From the NCBI GenBank assembly GCA_003150175.1, contig QAKZ01000064.1:1-5420 (forward strand): DNA of 5,420 nucleotides, written 5' to 3'. The notes under the pieces are model-generated. The model did not search any database. It saw only the letters and a list, made by a program, of their open reading frames with translations, and had not been told where the DNA came from. The stretch comes from Coriobacteriia bacterium. Lineage in GTDB: Bacteria > Actinomycetota > Coriobacteriia > Coriobacteriales > Atopobiaceae. Made by a program: the position numbers and the translations under genes. Positions 4,558 through 5,420 of this stretch are shown here, piece by piece (position 1 is the stretch's first letter; each line of letters begins with the position of its first letter).

Positions 4558-5151
4558 CTATCGGCCGGAATCGAGAAGCGCTTTGGCCGCGAGCACGCCC
4601 GAAGCAGTCTTCCCGTCCTGGATGACTCCTTCGAGGACGGCTTCGACGACATCGCCGAGCGGGAACCAAAGCGCGCTCACGAGCTCCCCCGAATCCGGCC
4701 GCGCCTGCCCTTGGCGCAGGTCGCGCGCAAAGAAGACCTCGGTGTGCTCGTCGGTGAACCCCGGCGACCCCAAAACCGTGACCAGCGGCTCCATGCGCCC
4801 CGCGCGAAGCCCCGTCTCTTCCGCGAGCTCCCTCGCGGCGCAGACGGCGCCCTTCTCGCCGCGCTCGAGCTTGCCCGCGGGGACCTCGAGCGTCATGCGA
4901 CCGAGCGCCACGCGGTATTGGCGCACGAGGCAGACGCGGCCGTCCCCATCGAGCGCGACGACGCCTGCCCCGCCGTGGTGCCGGACGATCTCGCGGTAGC
5001 CACGAGTACCGTCGGCAAGGCGCACGTCGAGGGTGTGGGCGCCGAAGATCTTCCCCTGCCATCGGCACGCATCGCCCTCCACAGCCTCCGCGAACGCGGA
5101 GTCGGGCTCGAGCGCGGCGCGGATCGCGGCGATGCCGGGTGCTGTTTGCAT
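4558..5151 (-). CDS. NUDIX hydrolase, ADP-ribose pyrophosphatase type
   Basis: A 197-residue cytoplasmic NUDIX enzyme, probably cleaving ADP-ribose to AMP and ribose-5-phosphate. The Nudix box is exact: G93-x5-E99-x7-R107-E108-L109-x-E111-E112-x-G114-L115. Family features typical of ADP-ribose pyrophosphatases are RQYR at 77-80, LEVPAGKLERGE at 88-99, and SPGFTDE at 129-135. Length fits this subfamily (about 180-210). The ATG at 5151 has a strong GGGGGAG site (5161-5167) nine bases upstream; an upstream TTG at 5187 would bury that site and is less likely. The gene lies 74 bp after the tRNA-Lys terminator and 19 bp before tRNA-Arg, with which it likely shares a transcript. Other nucleotide-sugar substrates are possible, since NUDIX specificity is hard to read from sequence. 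Confidence 0.9.
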   Translation of the reverse strand: MQTAPGIAAIRAALEPDSAFAEAVEGDACRWQGKIFGAHTLDVRLADGTRGYREIVRHHGGAGVVALDGDGRVCLVRQYRVALGRMTLEVPAGKLERGEKGAVCAARELAEETGLRAGRMEPLVTVLGSPGFTDEHTEVFFARDLRQGQARPDSGELVSALWFPLGDVVEAVLEGVIQDGKTASGVLAAKALLDSGR

Positions 5152-5160
5152 ACTGAGTTT

Positions 5161-5167
5161 CTCCCCC
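5161..5167 (-). promoter_or_regulatory. Ribosome binding site that sets the NUDIX gene start
   Basis: GGGGGAG on the minus strand, nine bases before ATG 5151. It supports this ATG over the in-frame TTG at 5187. Confidence 0.85.
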
Positions 5168-5185
5168 AATGTACGGACGGGCAAC

Positions 5186-5215
5186 AAAATAGAGGCCGTG
5201 AGCCCTTCTTGCCAG
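5186..5215 (-). promoter_or_regulatory. Candidate promoter of the NUDIX gene
   Basis: Minus strand: CTGGCA (5210-5215) and TATTTT (5186-5191) separated by 18 bp, each matching sigma-70 consensus at 4 of 6 positions. It lies between the tRNA-Lys terminator and the gene, where a promoter is expected. An alternative -10, TAGAAT at 5216-5221, has a better hexamer but its -35 would fall inside the terminator stem. Confidence 0.3.
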
Positions 5216-5224
5216 ATTCTAGCT

Positions 5225-5253
5225 AAAAGAAAACGGACGCCGAAGCGTCCGTT
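5225..5253 (-). terminator. Intrinsic terminator of the tRNA-Lys pair
   Basis: A 9-bp perfect stem (AACGGACGC/GCGTCCGTT) capped on the minus strand by a stable TTCG tetraloop and followed by TTTTCTTTT. It starts 8 bp after the CCA of the last tRNA-Lys. Confidence 0.95.
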
Positions 5254-5261
5254 GAATTCAA

Positions 5262-5337
5262 TGGTGGATCGTCAGGGGTTCGAACCCTGGACCTTGGGAT
5301 TAAGAGTCCCCTGCTCTACCAGCTGAGCTAACGATCC
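5262..5337 (-). tRNA. tRNA-Lys (anticodon CTT), downstream copy
   Basis: A 76-nt cloverleaf on the minus strand: acceptor GGATCGT/ACGATCC, D-stem GCTC/GAGC, anticodon loop CTCTTAA (anticodon CTT, reading AAG), T-stem CAGGG/CCCTG, discriminator A, encoded CCA. The top of the anticodon stem is a G27/A43 mismatch. It is the second and last gene of a tandem pair and is followed by a strong terminator. Confidence 0.97.
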
Positions 5338-5343
5338 AAAGAA

Positions 5344-5419
5344 TGGTGGATCGTCAGGGGTTCGAACCCTGGACCTTGGGATTAAGAGTCCCCTGCTCTA
5401 CCAGCTGAGCTAACGATCC
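5344..5419 (-). tRNA. tRNA-Lys (anticodon CTT), upstream copy
   Basis: Base-for-base identical to the copy at 5262-5337 and complete within the window, with encoded CCA. Only 6 bp (AAAGAA on the plus strand) separate the two genes, so they are processed from one precursor. The promoter lies beyond the window; further copies could follow there. AAG is the expected major lysine codon in a high-G+C genome, and extra gene dosage fits that. Confidence 0.97.
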
Positions 5420-5420
5420 A

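Larger units (their letters stand above)
5262..5419. repeat. Tandem duplication of the tRNA-Lys gene
   Basis: Two 76-bp identical units with an 82-bp period. Complete identity indicates a recent duplication or ongoing gene conversion. Such a direct repeat can expand or contract by recombination, so copy number may vary between strains and the window edge may cut a longer array. Confidence 0.9.

Noticed and set aside
3971..4999. Plus-strand frame of 342 codons
   Set aside because: It crosses fruK antisense, the noncoding region, the tRNA-Arg antisense strand and the NUDIX antisense strand, with no coherent protein features.
5152..5187. TTG at 5187 as the NUDIX start
   Set aside because: The strong GGGGGAG site at 5161-5167 points to ATG 5151 and would be inside the gene with the TTG start.
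5033..5326. Plus-strand reading frame ending in the tRNA-Lys region (MVDRQGFEPWTLGLRV segment)
   Set aside because: It is antisense to the NUDIX gene start, the terminator and tRNA-Lys, and its end is another typical tRNA-antisense artefact.

Overview
This window looks like ordinary chromosomal housekeeping DNA from a high-G+C bacterium that uses the phosphotransferase system (PTS). The strongly G/C-ending codons, the sequence flavour of the Enzyme I and 1-phosphofructokinase-like proteins, and tRNA genes that all encode their 3' CCA suggest an anaerobic actinobacterium of the Coriobacteriia type (Olsenella/Atopobium/Collinsella-like). That assignment is inference from memory of such proteins, not a search result.

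Layout: (1) 1-157, two tRNA genes on the minus strand, Pro(TGG) then Gly(TCC), behind a clear sigma-70-type promoter at 171-199. (2) 269-1195, plus strand, a diacylglycerol/lipid kinase-family protein, transcribed away from the tRNAs and towards ptsI. (3) 1280-1317, a strong intrinsic terminator for the minus-strand ptsI transcript. (4) 1338-4177, a two-gene minus-strand unit, a FruK-like PfkB kinase followed by ptsI (PTS Enzyme I), with an 86-bp intercistronic gap holding two strong hairpins. (5) 4178-4417, a noncoding region upstream of fruK with a candidate promoter, an imperfect 19-bp palindrome, a direct repeat and a run of nine Gs. (6) 4418-5151, minus strand, a NUDIX hydrolase of the ADP-ribose pyrophosphatase type, followed 19 bp later by tRNA-Arg(TCT) and an intrinsic terminator. 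(7) 5225-5419, two identical tandem tRNA-Lys(CTT) genes and their terminator.

How the parts work together: ptsI supplies the first phosphotransfer step from PEP for sugar uptake, and the FruK-like kinase would phosphorylate the fructose-1-phosphate (or a related sugar phosphate) produced by such uptake, so the pair is a sugar-entry unit. The window holds no ptsH (HPr) and no sugar-specific EII gene. The lipid kinase and the NUDIX protein are independent housekeeping or repair functions. The tRNA transcripts punctuate the region.

I found no CRISPR array, insertion sequence, prophage, toxin-antitoxin pair or defence system. The most interesting points are modest: departures from the PEP-enzyme signature in Enzyme I, several unpaired stem positions in tRNA-Arg, an Ala-rich C-terminal tail on the FruK-like kinase, and the regulatory-looking structure upstream of fruK and between fruK and ptsI.
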